From Acidobacteriota bacterium (GTDB lineage Bacteria; Acidobacteriota; Terriglobia; Acidiferrales; UBA7541): a DNA stretch of 64,000 bases. The notes under the pieces are model-generated. The model saw nothing but the letters and a program-made list of their open reading frames with translations, ran no database searches and was not told the origin of the DNA. Location of the stretch: positions 1-64,000 of the forward strand of contig JABCZN010000004.1 of NCBI GenBank assembly GCA_013289665.1, in the 5' to 3' direction. Of this stretch, positions 35,847 to 44,844 are shown in pieces (positions within the stretch are counted from its first letter, which is position 1; each line of letters begins with the position of its first letter). Made by a program: the position numbers and the translations under genes.

Positions 35847-36800
35847 TTATCGGCCCGGGCCGCCCGGGCGCCCGGACCGCTTCAAACCGGAGGAAAGGGC
35901 GCGCACCCGCTCGATCGCGAAGCTGCGAAAGCAACCCGCCGGGCCCTGCGGCAGCGGGCCGGCACGCCGCGCCAGCGAAAAGCTTCGCGTCACGCGCAGC
36001 CCGGGGATCTCCACAATCTTCAGGATGCCCAATTCGAGTTCCTTGGCGATGGCCCAGCGCGAGACGAAGCCCACGCCAAGCCCTGCTTCGACCGCCGACT
36101 TGATGGCTTCACTGGAATCCAGGTTCATCACCCGGGCAAAATTTTTTGTTTTTATGCCCGCCCTTCCCAGGGCCAACTCGACCACGCGACGCGAGCCGGA
36201 GCCCTGCTCGCGCATAACCAGACTGGTCGAGCGCAGGTGCTCGCGGGTGAGCCGCTCGATTCCCGCGTTTAGAGGCGCAATCAGCACCATCTCGTCTTCC
36301 ATGAACGGCTCCGTGCGCACCTCGCGAAGGCGTGCCGGCCCTTCGATCAGTCCCAGTGCGATTGCCCCGTCCAAAACAAGCCGCACGATCTGCTCGGTGT
36401 TCCCGCTCTGCAGCGACAACCGGACACGGGGATTTTCGAGCAGGAAGGCGCCGATCAGCCGCGGGAGCACGTATTGTGCGATGGTCGTGGAGGCTCCCAA
36501 TGAAAGTTCTCCAGTCAACCGGCCTTCGCCCTCGGCAAGGTCTTGTTCGGCCCGGGCGACCAAGGCTTCCATCTGCTTCGCGTATCGGAGCAGGCGGGTT
36601 CCTTGCGCGGTCAGGAAGATGTGGTTCCCTCTCCGGTCAAAGAGCCGCACGCCAAGATCCTCTTCGAGCGCCTTGATCTGCAGCGTAACCGCAGGTTGCG
36701 TAATAAAGAGATGCTCTGCCGCTTTGCGAAAACTCAACTGCTGCGCCACCGTGCGAAACACTTTCAGGCGGAAATTTTCAAGTTGCGCCACGCCCCACAT
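35847..36800 (-). CDS. LysR-family transcriptional regulator, YeiE/CysB-like
   Basis: 317 residues from the ATG at 36800 (MWGVAQLENFRLKVF); a GTG nine codons upstream is less likely. The winged helix-turn-helix is canonical: VAQQLSFRKAAEHLFITQPA and TLQIKALEEDLGVRLFDRRG (about 13-55). The effector domain begins GELSLGASTTIAQYVLPRLI. The C-terminal tail (SSGLKRSGRPGGPGR) is low complexity. It directly precedes yeiH on the same strand and probably controls it. Confidence 0.88.
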   Translation of the reverse strand: MWGVAQLENFRLKVFRTVAQQLSFRKAAEHLFITQPAVTLQIKALEEDLGVRLFDRRGNHIFLTAQGTRLLRYAKQMEALVARAEQDLAEGEGRLTGELSLGASTTIAQYVLPRLIGAFLLENPRVRLSLQSGNTEQIVRLVLDGAIALGLIEGPARLREVRTEPFMEDEMVLIAPLNAGIERLTREHLRSTSLVMREQGSGSRRVVELALGRAGIKTKNFARVMNLDSSEAIKSAVEAGLGVGFVSRWAIAKELELGILKIVEIPGLRVTRSFSLARRAGPLPQGPAGCFRSFAIERVRALSSGLKRSGRPGGPGR

Positions 36801-36860
36801 TATCCACACAACGGGCGCTCGGCGCACCCCTGGCTTGTCGCTTGGTGAGCAAATGTGTTG

Positions 36861-37409
36861 TTAGTACTGCGAGGAACTGGCCTTCTGGTCTTTCACCTGC
36901 AAGTCGTTCACGACCTGCCGCACATTGGGCACTCCCGCGGCGACTTTTCCGGCGCGGTCGCGCCTGAGCTGGGAGTTGACTTCGCCGGTCAGAGTGACCA
37001 CAGCACTCTTGACGACGTATTTTACAACGTCGTGCAGCTTGCTCTGGATGAGCGCGGCGTCCAGATTTTTCTCGATGGCGGAATCCAGGTCCGAGTTCAT
37101 TGCCTTGGCATCGCTTTCCGCACCGATGGGAATCACGGCGATCTGATCGGCGACGACCTGGGAGCCAGCGAGAGATTTCGCCAGATACTCGGCTTGCGAC
37201 TTGTCGTTCTGGCTGACCGCCTTCCCGCCAAGGGTCACGATGCCTTTTTCGCGGTCCTGGCTCACGGAGACGTCTTTGAAGCCCCCCTCATCGAGCGATC
37301 TGCGAATGCTGCTGGCGACATCGGGTGAAGCGGAGGTGCCCGAGCATCCGGCGGGAATTCCGGCGGCAAGCAAGGTGATGATATTTGCGGACAATCGGAG
37401 CATTTTCAT
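36861..37409 (-). CDS. BON-domain lipoprotein
   Basis: 182 residues. The signal peptide ends in the lipobox IPAGC (cysteine about 22), so the protein should be lipid-anchored. Two BON (OsmY-type) domains follow, first DVASSIRRSLDEGGFKDVSV and GIVTLGGKAVSQNDKSQAEY, then LDAALIQSKLHDVVKYVVKS and AVVTLTGEVNSQLRRDRAGK. BON domains bind phospholipid and protect the envelope under osmotic stress. The ribosome site AAGGAAG precedes the ATG. It neighbours an uncharacterised membrane protein gene on the same strand, with a 105-base gap. Confidence 0.85.
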   Translation of the reverse strand: MKMLRLSANIITLLAAGIPAGCSGTSASPDVASSIRRSLDEGGFKDVSVSQDREKGIVTLGGKAVSQNDKSQAEYLAKSLAGSQVVADQIAVIPIGAESDAKAMNSDLDSAIEKNLDAALIQSKLHDVVKYVVKSAVVTLTGEVNSQLRRDRAGKVAAGVPNVRQVVNDLQVKDQKASSSQY

Positions 37410-37514
37410 TTGGAACTTCCTTTGACTGAATCAAAATCTGCATCTCACCTGTCATTGAAAAGTCATTCATGCGTGTGGCCCTTGCAGAGACCCGCGTCTA
37501 GGGGGTTCGGCGCC

Positions 37515-38084
37515 TCAGGAGGGCGCCGTCTCTGGCTCGCGGACCAAGTCCTCAAACAGCGTACGGAAATGAATCATGGATTTTCGCAAGTCTTCGGTGC
37601 TGGCCTCGCCGCGCGATTGGCGAAGAGCGCCTTGATGGGCCGCGCGGTAATTGTCGAGAACCTGCGGGTGATCCACGGAAATGTCCGCCACGCGCTGTTC
37701 AAAATCGCTCATCGGGTAGCCACGAGTGGACATGACATCGCCCAACAACTGGTCTGCTTCCGTTACGGCGCTTCCGGGGCCGTCTACAAACCGCGCCTGA
37801 ACCCGGGCCCAGGACTCGATGAACCGGGCGCGATCCTCGGGGGCAAGCGGCCGGATGTGCAAGCTGTCCACGCGTTCGGCGCGCTTCTCGAGCGAGGATT
37901 CCGCTTGACGACGGCTACCGCCGGCTCGCACGGTGCGGTTATATTCAGCGCTGCCGTACTGCGCTTGCAATCTTTGTGTCCGGCGCTTGGCTGCGAACGC
38001 CCAAAACGCGATGCCGACGGACACCAACAGGATGACCGCGACGATCACGAGTACTTGCGTCGGGCCTATTTCCGAGAAGTTCAT
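37515..38084 (-). CDS. Conserved membrane-anchored protein of unknown function
   Basis: 189 residues from the ATG at 38084 (MNFSEIGPTQVLVIVAV), chosen because a membrane anchor (about 9-29) follows at once; the longer open frame upstream encodes no recognisable sequence. The cytoplasmic part has LEKRAERVDSLHIRPLAPED, ESWARVQARFVDGPGSAVTE, STRGYPMSDFEQRVADISVD and STEDLRKSMIHFRTLFEDLV. I have an impression that this recurring block is widespread in soil bacteria, but its role is unknown. It pairs with the BON lipoprotein gene. Confidence 0.7.
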   Translation of the reverse strand: MNFSEIGPTQVLVIVAVILLVSVGIAFWAFAAKRRTQRLQAQYGSAEYNRTVRAGGSRRQAESSLEKRAERVDSLHIRPLAPEDRARFIESWARVQARFVDGPGSAVTEADQLLGDVMSTRGYPMSDFEQRVADISVDHPQVLDNYRAAHQGALRQSRGEASTEDLRKSMIHFRTLFEDLVREPETAPS

Positions 38085-38328
38085 AATCGTTCTCCCGTTC
38101 TTCTGTGGGGAGCGGCGGGGACTCATCCATGCCGCCTTACTGCCACGAGCACCATAGTAGGCGGGGGGATGTCCCGTATCTGTACACATAGGGACACTCT
38201 CGAGTCTTATAGGGGGTTCGGGTCCGAGAAACGTTGGAGGTCCCCAAAGGCAGGCGACCGCGCAGCTAACGGCGGTTCGTGAAGTCGGAAAGGGAGAAGA
38301 GAATTCGCGCCGATCAGGTGAATGGCAT

Positions 38329-38517
38329 TCAGGCTTGATTGGTCGTTGCCGGCCGGTTGGGGCTGGCGTGGGTGGAAAACGACAAGCGGAAAAACCGGAA
38401 GTCGCAGCGTTCGCAACGAAACGGTTTGAGGAAAACGCTGGCCAGTATTCCTTTTTCCAGAATTCCCCTGCGCCTTGATAGATGGATTCTCTTGCTACCG
38501 CATTCAGGACACTGCAT
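38329..38517 (-). CDS. Small zinc-ribbon protein
   Basis: 62 residues starting MQCPECGSKRIHLSRRRGIL. Two CxxC pairs (CPEC at 3-6 and CERC at about 34-37) flank a basic hydrophobic stretch KGILASVFLKPF, and the second is followed by the RFFRLSF block. This is the layout of short zinc-ribbon proteins common in bacteria. The reading frame is short but motif-rich, which favours a real gene over the overlapping plus-strand frame. Function is unknown. Confidence 0.6.
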   Translation of the reverse strand: MQCPECGSKRIHLSRRRGILEKGILASVFLKPFRCERCDFRFFRLSFSTHASPNRPATTNQA

Positions 38518-38750
38518 GATGGCAATTCTCCGGATGCAAATTGGGCATCCCAGGCTGCCAAGCGATTTTCCGCCGCCGGGGATCGCCCGTCTGTCCCGTT
38601 TTATACACCCCCGCTTGAGCAGTCCGGTGCTGCCGGCTCTCGTTCGGCGTTTTGGGCGCTCGCCTGCATTCTTCGGTTTCCGCTCTTTGACCCCCTCCTG
38701 TACTTCCCAAGGAAATAACGCGCTAGAATGGAAGTGAATGGGGAGGGCCG

Positions 38751-39194
38751 GTGATAACGACCTCAGCGCGGCGACAACGGATCATGCTGGGCTTGCTTGC
38801 CTGGGCCGGCTTCGGTCTCGTCGCCTGTGGAGTTGCCCGCGCCCAGCAGGCGCCAAAGACGCCGGCCAGTACGGAGAAGCCATCTGCCGCGGCAGGCCCA
38901 ACCAACAACGTGCGCCCGGCTATCAAATGGAAGAGATTCGACTACACTTGCGAAGCCGGCGCCAGACTCACCGTCTACCTCCACGACACTACCGCCAAGC
39001 TCCGCACTGACGACCACATCTACCTGATGCGCCAGTCGCGCTCCGCCGACGGCAACCGTTACTCTGACGGTAAGGTGCTCTGGTGGACGAAGGGCGACGC
39101 CGGCTTTCTCGAGGAAGACACCCCGGACGGCGACGGCAGGATGCTGGTGAGCGGATGCATCCTCGACAAGTCCGCAGAACCCAAAAAGCCCTGA
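38751..39194 (+). CDS. MliC-like (C-type lysozyme inhibitor family) secreted protein
   Basis: 147 residues from a GTG at 38751 preceded by GGGAGGG. A signal sequence with ACGVARAQ (lipobox-like cysteine at about 26) is followed by about 30 low-complexity residues and an MliC/PliC-type domain: FDYTCEAGARLTVYLHDT, the SADGNRYSDGKVLWWTKGD core (about 102-120) and a closing cysteine LVSGC. This family binds host or predator lysozyme; protection of peptidoglycan is the likely role, although the active loop residues were not checked. Confidence 0.65.
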   Translation: MITTSARRQRIMLGLLAWAGFGLVACGVARAQQAPKTPASTEKPSAAAGPTNNVRPAIKWKRFDYTCEAGARLTVYLHDTTAKLRTDDHIYLMRQSRSADGNRYSDGKVLWWTKGDAGFLEEDTPDGDGRMLVSGCILDKSAEPKKP

Positions 39195-39329
39195 AATGCC
39201 AACCCTCTCTGCTAGAGTTCACAGGTCAAGCAGGAGGAATCCCTGCCCGTACTACCGTACAGGTGCCGGTTACGTCCCTAACCGCTTGTGGCCGGTGACC
39301 CGGACATCCCCGCGACCTATACTTCGGGC

Positions 39330-39956
39330 ATGGCGCCCACACCTACCCCGCAGTCCCCGCAAGTCGGCATCCTTGTGTTTGAGGATGATCCATATAGCGG
39401 AACCGCGCTCCGGCAGATGCTCGATTCTGAAGGCTGGCGGGTGCGCGTGGTCCCCGACGTCAAGATGCTGCAGGCCGAGCTGAAGACCGGGGAATATTCC
39501 CTGCTGATCGCGAACATCGCCATGGTCGGGGTCGAATCCGCGCTGTTTCACGTTCTGCGCGAGCTGGCTTCGGTCAGCGTGGAAGAAGGGGCCCGGTTGC
39601 GCGTTCTCTTCGTGGTGCCGGAGATGACCGGCAGCCAGTTCGTTCCGGTGATTGAAGAAGCCCGCCTGCCCTATGTGCTGCGGCCCTTCCACTTGCACGA
39701 TTTTCTGGAGAAGGTGAGCGACCTGCTGGTGGAAGTCAAGGCGATTGAAGGGCCGCTGCGCATGACGCGGTACGAATTTGGCGCCGCCCGCAAAAAAAAG
39801 AAGGCCGCCAATAAGACCAATTCGATGTTTGCCTCGCGTGAATCCTATTCCTACACGGAAGAAGAACTTGCGGAATACGAAAAGCACGAGGCGGAAACTT
39901 CCTCGTTGTCGCGAAAGAACAAATTGCGCAACAACCTGGGCAATCCGAGAGGATAG
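39330..39956 (+). CDS. Degenerate response-regulator receiver protein
   Basis: 208 residues from the ATG at 39330 (MAPTPTPQSPQ); a GTG 14 codons upstream is the alternative. The CheY fold is recognisable: VGILVFEDDPYSGTALRQML keeps the acidic pair, but the acceptor strand reads LLIANIAMVG with Asn instead of Asp, and the conserved Lys is Arg (YVLRPFHLHDFLEKV). The C-terminal 85 residues are basic then acidic (ARKKKKAANK, then EELAEYEKHEAE), with no DNA-binding domain. It is probably a phosphorylation-independent protein-interaction module. Confidence 0.65.
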   Translation: MAPTPTPQSPQVGILVFEDDPYSGTALRQMLDSEGWRVRVVPDVKMLQAELKTGEYSLLIANIAMVGVESALFHVLRELASVSVEEGARLRVLFVVPEMTGSQFVPVIEEARLPYVLRPFHLHDFLEKVSDLLVEVKAIEGPLRMTRYEFGAARKKKKAANKTNSMFASRESYSYTEEELAEYEKHEAETSSLSRKNKLRNNLGNPRG

Positions 39957-40106
39957 GAAACGGCGAAGTAAAGAAGTAAAGACCGCGCGACCAGCCATAA
40001 AATACCAGCCCCTCTGACTGCTTTTCCCCCTGCCTCTTCACCTGCAAGAGAATTCAGCTGCGGCGTTCTAACCGCAGACGCGCTATGGCGCGTTCTGGAG
40101 GATGGA

Positions 40107-41246
40107 ATGAACCGCATTTTGATCGCTGTGTTCGGGCAGGGATTGCTGGGACTTTCGGCTCTGGGGATGGCTTCGCTCGGTTTTCTCTGGTATTCGCCGA
40201 CCGGTGCGACTCCTCCGGCGAAGCAGGAGGGGGATTGGAGGCTGCTTGAGCCGGTGAGTTATGAAAATCTTACCGTGTTTCCGGTGGTCAGCTCATCAGG
40301 GTACGACACCAGCGCGTTTCTGACCCTGGAAGATGGGTTGTCGAGCGGAGAGGTGACGGTGCGCGAGCAGGGCGCGGACATCGTTTACCGCAACCGCGAT
40401 GGGTCGCGGCCGGTGGCGCAGAACTACGGCGGGCCCTCGGTGAATCAACTGGTGCTCGCAAATCACAGCAAGCGGCCGTTGCTGCTGCTTGCGGGCGAGT
40501 TGGTCAGCGGCGGAAAGCAGGACCGCGTTATCGGCAAGGACCGCATCGTGGCACCGTTTGGCGAGCCGCTGCCGCTCAATGTTTTCTGCGTGGAGCACGG
40601 ACGCTGGTCTTCGGGTTCGCAGTTCAATGAGGCGAAAACGATTGTGCACCCGAGCGTGCGCGAGCAGGCCGCGGTGAGGCAGAAGCAGGGAGATGTGTGG
40701 GCGGCGGTGGCCGGCGGGTCGCTGGCCCCGCGAGCGGCAACCGCTCCCTCGCCGGCCGTAAGCAGCGCCGATCTGGAAGCGACCATTCAGAGCGAGGCGC
40801 CGACGCAGTCCTATTCCAAGATTTATGAATCGCGCCGCGTGAGCGCTTCTGTCGAAACTGTGGTCAGCGAAATCCAGCGGCGCTTTCAGAAGGAAACTTC
40901 CGGATTGAAGGGAGAGCGGGTGGTCGGCGTGGTGATTGCCTACGGCGGCGAGGTGGCGTGGAGCGATATCTTCGCTTCCGACCGGTTGTTCAACCATTAC
41001 TGGAGCAAACTGCTGCGGAGTTATGCGGTGGAAGCGGTGGCTCGGCCAACTCTTCGCGAGAAGGCTTCGGCGGAGGACGCGCGGGAGTTTCTGCGGCGAT
41101 TGAACGGGCGGGAGCAGACAGAATCCGAGCCCGGCGTATATCGCTGGCGGGAGATCAACGAGGGTGGGTTGTCAGAGATCGAGCTGGATGCGCTGGAGCC
41201 GAAGATGTTCACGTTGCACCGGTTGGTGCTGCGGCGGACGAGCTGA
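40107..41246 (+). CDS. ARPP-1-domain protein with N-terminal membrane anchor
   Basis: 379 residues. An N-terminal helix (about 4-30, LIAVFGQGLLGLSALGMASL) is followed by the ARPP-1-type domain: YENLTVFPVVSSSGYDTSAF, LLLAGELVSGGKQDRVIGKD (about 125-144) and VFCVEHGRWSSGSQFNEA (about 157-174). ARPP-1 was described from ADP-ribose-linked gene neighbourhoods, and its biochemical role is unknown. No ADP-ribosyl or phosphatase genes lie next door, so the context does not help. The protein probably faces the periplasm. Confidence 0.6.
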   Translation: MNRILIAVFGQGLLGLSALGMASLGFLWYSPTGATPPAKQEGDWRLLEPVSYENLTVFPVVSSSGYDTSAFLTLEDGLSSGEVTVREQGADIVYRNRDGSRPVAQNYGGPSVNQLVLANHSKRPLLLLAGELVSGGKQDRVIGKDRIVAPFGEPLPLNVFCVEHGRWSSGSQFNEAKTIVHPSVREQAAVRQKQGDVWAAVAGGSLAPRAATAPSPAVSSADLEATIQSEAPTQSYSKIYESRRVSASVETVVSEIQRRFQKETSGLKGERVVGVVIAYGGEVAWSDIFASDRLFNHYWSKLLRSYAVEAVARPTLREKASAEDAREFLRRLNGREQTESEPGVYRWREINEGGLSEIELDALEPKMFTLHRLVLRRTS

Positions 41247-41280
41247 AGACCCGGTTTGAGAGTCGAGGGTTGCCTGGGAG

Positions 41281-41304
41281 CGGCCCGCCCGGGAAGGCGG
41301 GCCG
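41281..41304. repeat. GC-rich palindrome between convergent genes
   Basis: CGGCCCGCC (41281-41289) and GGCGGGCCG (41296-41304) pair perfectly around a six-base loop CGGGAA. It lies 35 bases past the ARPP-1-like gene and 11 bases before the folK stop. It may terminate both transcripts, although there is no T run. Confidence 0.5.
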
Positions 41305-41314
41305 TAGAAGACCC

Positions 41315-41812
41315 TTAAATGCTTGGGGCGTCGTGGAGCTTTTTTACGGCGCTGTGGTCGGGTGTGGCGGCGAGCAGGCGGGCTACTCCCGAGTTCCAGC
41401 TGGGATGGCGAAGATTCGGAGCGACTTCGGCGAGCGGGACGAGCACGAATTTCCGCTCGAGCATGCGCGGGTGTGGGACTTGCAATTCGGGCGTGTCAAT
41501 CGTTTCGTTGCCGTAAAGCAGGATGTCCAGATCGATTTTGCGCGGGCCCTTGGCGAAGGCTTTCTTGCTGCCCATGCGGGCTTCGATGAGTCTCAGCGCG
41601 GCTAATAAATCCAAAGCGTCCAGCTCGGTTTCGGCTTCAAGGACGGCGTTCAGGAACCATTCCTGATCAAGATAGTCCACCGGCTCAGTTTCGTAAATGC
41701 TGGAGACACGCCCGAGGTGCACGCCGGATTCGGGAAGAAGCTGAAGCGCCTGAAGAAGATTGGCTTCGCGATCGCCAACGTTGGTGCCGAGCGCGATGTA
41801 GACGGTGATCAT
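41315..41812 (-). CDS. folK: HPPK, 2-amino-4-hydroxy-6-hydroxymethyldihydropteridine diphosphokinase
   Basis: 165 residues from the ATG at 41812. Motifs: the N-terminal VYIALGTNVGDREANLLQAL, SSIYETEPVDYLDQEWFLNA (about 38-57), and GPRKIDLDILLYGNETID with the metal aspartates, followed by VPHPRMLERKFVLVPLAEVAP. It transfers pyrophosphate from ATP to the pterin in folate synthesis. The larger open frame running to 42658 is the murJ antisense and is not the gene. It lies after murJ on the same strand, 41 bases beyond its stop. Confidence 0.95.
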   Translation of the reverse strand: MITVYIALGTNVGDREANLLQALQLLPESGVHLGRVSSIYETEPVDYLDQEWFLNAVLEAETELDALDLLAALRLIEARMGSKKAFAKGPRKIDLDILLYGNETIDTPELQVPHPRMLERKFVLVPLAEVAPNLRHPSWNSGVARLLAATPDHSAVKKLHDAPSI

Positions 41813-41853
41813 TGAACGATTTCCTGGATACGCCCTCTGGACCGCCAGGCGAT

Positions 41854-43485
41854 CTATTTCATGCCGGCACGACGGCGGACGAAGCCAAGCATGGACCGGG
41901 CTTCGGGCAGCTTCAAGAGTGTTGATACACCAAAAAAGAGGATGGCGTAAACCGACAAGACGATGGCGGCGAGGATGATCGGGCCGCGATGCCCCACTGC
42001 GACCAAGATGCCGCGCGCCGCTGCCGCAGCGACGAGCGCACCTACCCAGACTTGCGCGAGGAACGCCAGCGGTACGCCCACTTGCCCGATCCGGCGGCGA
42101 ATACCGCGCTGCAGCAAGGTGAATTCGACCCACGAGGCGATGCCGGCGGAAATCGTGAGGCCCGCGACGCCCCAGCGCGGCTCTACGCCTATAAGGCGCG
42201 GCAACGGCAACGCGGCCAGGTAGCCGAGCAGCGTGGTGAGCAGGACGCGAACGATGGCAAAGCGCAGCGGGGTGCGCGTGTCCCGCAGCGCGTAGTAGCC
42301 GGAGGAGTACAGGCGCCCGAGCGTCGAGGCGAGGAGTCCGACTGTGGAACCAGCGAGAATACCCCAGACGTAGATGACGTCGGCGTGAGTGAACCGACCG
42401 GACTGGTAGATGGCGGCGACGATGACGTCTCCGAGCGCGAGGAAACCCATGACGGACGGGACGACGAGAAAGGTGATCTGCCGCAGGCCGGAGTTCATCC
42501 GCGCGCGAAGGATGCCCGCCACCTCGTCGGCGGCACCGATCGCTCCGCTCATCACCGGGAGTTCGGCGGCAGAGACCGACATGCCGAACAGGCTGACGGG
42601 CAGGATGTAAAGAGTTTGCGCGTAGGCGAGCGCGGAAACGGCGCCCGTCGGCAGCCAACTGGCGAGAAACGCGTCAATGTAGGCGCTGATCTGCACCACA
42701 CCGCGGCTGATGAACACCGGGATAAAATTGCGGATGACGGTGCGGACGTGCTCCGCCTGGTGGGCGAGGGAGAGTGTCAGGCCCCCGAGGAGTTTGAAGA
42801 CCATCGGAAGCTGGACGAGAACTTGCAGCGCGCTTCCTGCGACGGAGGCCCAGGCGGTGATGACAACGAGCGAATTCTGCGCGCGGCCCGCGCCAGCGGC
42901 GAGCATACCCACGATCATGGCGATGTTCCACAGGACCGGCGCGGTGTAGGAGAGAAAGAATTTGCGGTGGCTGTTCAGAACACCGAGGCACCAAGCGGAG
43001 GCCACGAGGAGGCCGGCACCGGGGAATAAGATCCGCACAAGAAGGATGGTGAGTTCGCGCTTTTCGCCCTGGAAGCCGGGGGCGACGGCCTCGATCAGCC
43101 AGGGCGCGGTGAGGACGCCCAGGAGCACCAGGATTGAGGTGCTGAGGGTGAGAAGCGCCGCAACCGCTCCGGCCGTTCGCCGCGCTTCTTCTTTGTCACC
43201 GCGGGCGAGCAGGCTGGCATACACGGGAATGAAGGAAGCGGACAGGACGCCCTCGCCAAACATGTTTTGCAGGAAATTGGGAATGCGGAAGGCGGCCTTG
43301 AACACATCGGCCGCGTCCGAGTTGCCGAAGTAGTGCGCAAACACACGGTCGCGGACGAGGCCGGCGACGCGGCTCAGAAAAATTCCCGCCGCGACAAGAA
43401 AAGCAAATTGCCGGGAGCTTGCGGGTGCGGTTTCCGTGGCAGAAGAATCAGTCAAGAACGTTTCCAGACGCGCCGAGGCGCCCAT
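41854..43485 (-). CDS. murJ: Lipid II flippase MurJ (MviN)
   Basis: 543 residues with about 14 predicted helices, the expected size. The N-terminal RVAGLVRDRVFAHYFGNSDA (about 39-58) and FGEGVLSASFIPVYASLLAR (about 77-96) are MurJ landmarks with the conserved arginines. It moves lipid II across the inner membrane for peptidoglycan synthesis. The first 30 residues are an Ala/Thr/Ser-rich cytoplasmic tail. It stands just before folK on the minus strand. Confidence 0.94.
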   Translation of the reverse strand: MGASARLETFLTDSSATETAPASSRQFAFLVAAGIFLSRVAGLVRDRVFAHYFGNSDAADVFKAAFRIPNFLQNMFGEGVLSASFIPVYASLLARGDKEEARRTAGAVAALLTLSTSILVLLGVLTAPWLIEAVAPGFQGEKRELTILLVRILFPGAGLLVASAWCLGVLNSHRKFFLSYTAPVLWNIAMIVGMLAAGAGRAQNSLVVITAWASVAGSALQVLVQLPMVFKLLGGLTLSLAHQAEHVRTVIRNFIPVFISRGVVQISAYIDAFLASWLPTGAVSALAYAQTLYILPVSLFGMSVSAAELPVMSGAIGAADEVAGILRARMNSGLRQITFLVVPSVMGFLALGDVIVAAIYQSGRFTHADVIYVWGILAGSTVGLLASTLGRLYSSGYYALRDTRTPLRFAIVRVLLTTLLGYLAALPLPRLIGVEPRWGVAGLTISAGIASWVEFTLLQRGIRRRIGQVGVPLAFLAQVWVGALVAAAAARGILVAVGHRGPIILAAIVLSVYAILFFGVSTLLKLPEARSMLGFVRRRAGMK

Positions 43486-43647
43486 CTCGATAAAAGTTTC
43501 CGCAGATTGAAGATACCTTACCCCTAAAGGCGCGGCAGGCGCGAATTCTGCGAGTGTGCCGTGAAGCTACTTCTCGCCCGGGTCATGGCCGATTGTGTCA
43601 GCAGCGAATGATAGAATCCCACGGGTTGGGGAGGGGAAGCGAACCAA

Positions 43648-44610
43648 ATGAAAAAGATCAATTGCGGAGCACTCTCACTGAAGTTGGGATTCATTCTGGG
43701 CGTTGTTTTTCTTGTTTGTGCGGGGTTGCGAGCGCAGAACAAGGATTTTTCCAGGGTGGAAATCAAGGTAACCAGGGTTTCCGGGAATATTTACATGCTG
43801 GAGGGCGAAGGCGGTAACATTGCCGCTTCCGTGGGCCAAGACGGAATCGTAATCGTGGACGACCAGTATGCGCCGCTGGCCGAGAAGATTCAGGCGGCAC
43901 TGAAAAACCTGAAAATTACGGACAAGCAGGTGAGATTCGTGATCAACACGCACTATCACGGAGACCACACGGGGGGAAACGAACCGTTCGCGAACACCGG
44001 ATCAACCGTGATCGCACAGGACAATGTGCGCAAACGGCTGGAAACCCCTGGAATCGCGGGGAACGGGAGTTCGATAAAGATGGAAACCAAGGCCGCGCCG
44101 AAAGGGGCGCTGCCGGTGATCACGTTCGAGCACGACGTGACCGTGCATTTGAACGGAGAGGATATTCGCGCGTTGCACTTCCCCGCCGGGCACACGGACG
44201 GCGACGCCATCATTTTCTTTCCGAAGAACAATGTGGTGCACATGGGCGACGATTTTGTGCGCTACGGATTTCCATTCATTGACGTGGCCAGCGGCGGCAG
44301 CGTGCAGGGCATGATTGCCGCGATGGAAAAGGTTTTGACGCAACTGCCTGCGGATGTAAAGGTGATTCCAGGGCATGGGGCGCTCTCTAACCTCGATGAC
44401 GTTCGCGCATTCCTAAAAATGCTGAAGGAAACCTCGGCCGTCGTAGAGAAGGCGATCGAGGAGCACAAGACGGTAGAACAGATGAAACAGGAAAAAATCC
44501 TGGCGCCGTGGGCAAAGTGGTCGGGAGAGTCCCTCGACGCCGACAAATTCATCGAGACACTCTCGAACTCGCTGACCGGCAGCAAGGGCGAGTTCATGAA
44601 ACACAATTGA
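43648..44610 (+). CDS. Secreted MBL-fold metallohydrolase
   Basis: 320 residues with a signal peptide (GVVFLVCAGLRA). The metallo-beta-lactamase HxHxDH motif is THYHGDHTGGNEPFANTGST (about 105-124). DNV at about 130 follows, a second metal site is LHFPAGHTDGDAIIFF (about 170-185), and a C-terminal histidine occurs in IPGHGALSNLDDVRAF. Family members range from carbapenemases (B3) to general hydrolases; the substrate cannot be told. A probable terminator follows the gene. Confidence 0.85.
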   Translation: MKKINCGALSLKLGFILGVVFLVCAGLRAQNKDFSRVEIKVTRVSGNIYMLEGEGGNIAASVGQDGIVIVDDQYAPLAEKIQAALKNLKITDKQVRFVINTHYHGDHTGGNEPFANTGSTVIAQDNVRKRLETPGIAGNGSSIKMETKAAPKGALPVITFEHDVTVHLNGEDIRALHFPAGHTDGDAIIFFPKNNVVHMGDDFVRYGFPFIDVASGGSVQGMIAAMEKVLTQLPADVKVIPGHGALSNLDDVRAFLKMLKETSAVVEKAIEEHKTVEQMKQEKILAPWAKWSGESLDADKFIETLSNSLTGSKGEFMKHN

Positions 44611-44681
44611 GGAGACCCGGCCTGATGGGAGCCGGACCGACACGACGGCAAGGTGAGGTCGGATGGCCAAGAACGGCAAGC

Positions 44682-44714
44682 GCACCCCCTGCCCATAAGG
44701 GGGGGTGCAGTTTT
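44682..44714 (+). terminator. Candidate terminator after the MBL-fold gene
   Basis: GCACCCCC (44682-44689) can pair with GGGGGTGC (44701-44708), with an 11-base loop, followed by AGTTTT. It lies 72 bases after the MBL stop at 44610. The T run is short, so this is less certain than the two strong terminators in the window. Confidence 0.5.
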
Positions 44715-44844
44715 ACGACGGGATGATCATCGCGGCCGCGGAACGGGCTGGTTAGAAGAAAATCTGGTCCGGGGATTCAAACGCCGGGCAGGGGTATTTC
44801 GGCGTGAAGGTGGAAACCCCTTCGCTTCAGTTATTCACAAACCC

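Noticed and set aside
41813..42658. Open frame upstream of folK on the minus strand
   Set aside because: It is an Arg/His-rich shadow of murJ in another frame; the HPPK motifs begin at the ATG at 41812.
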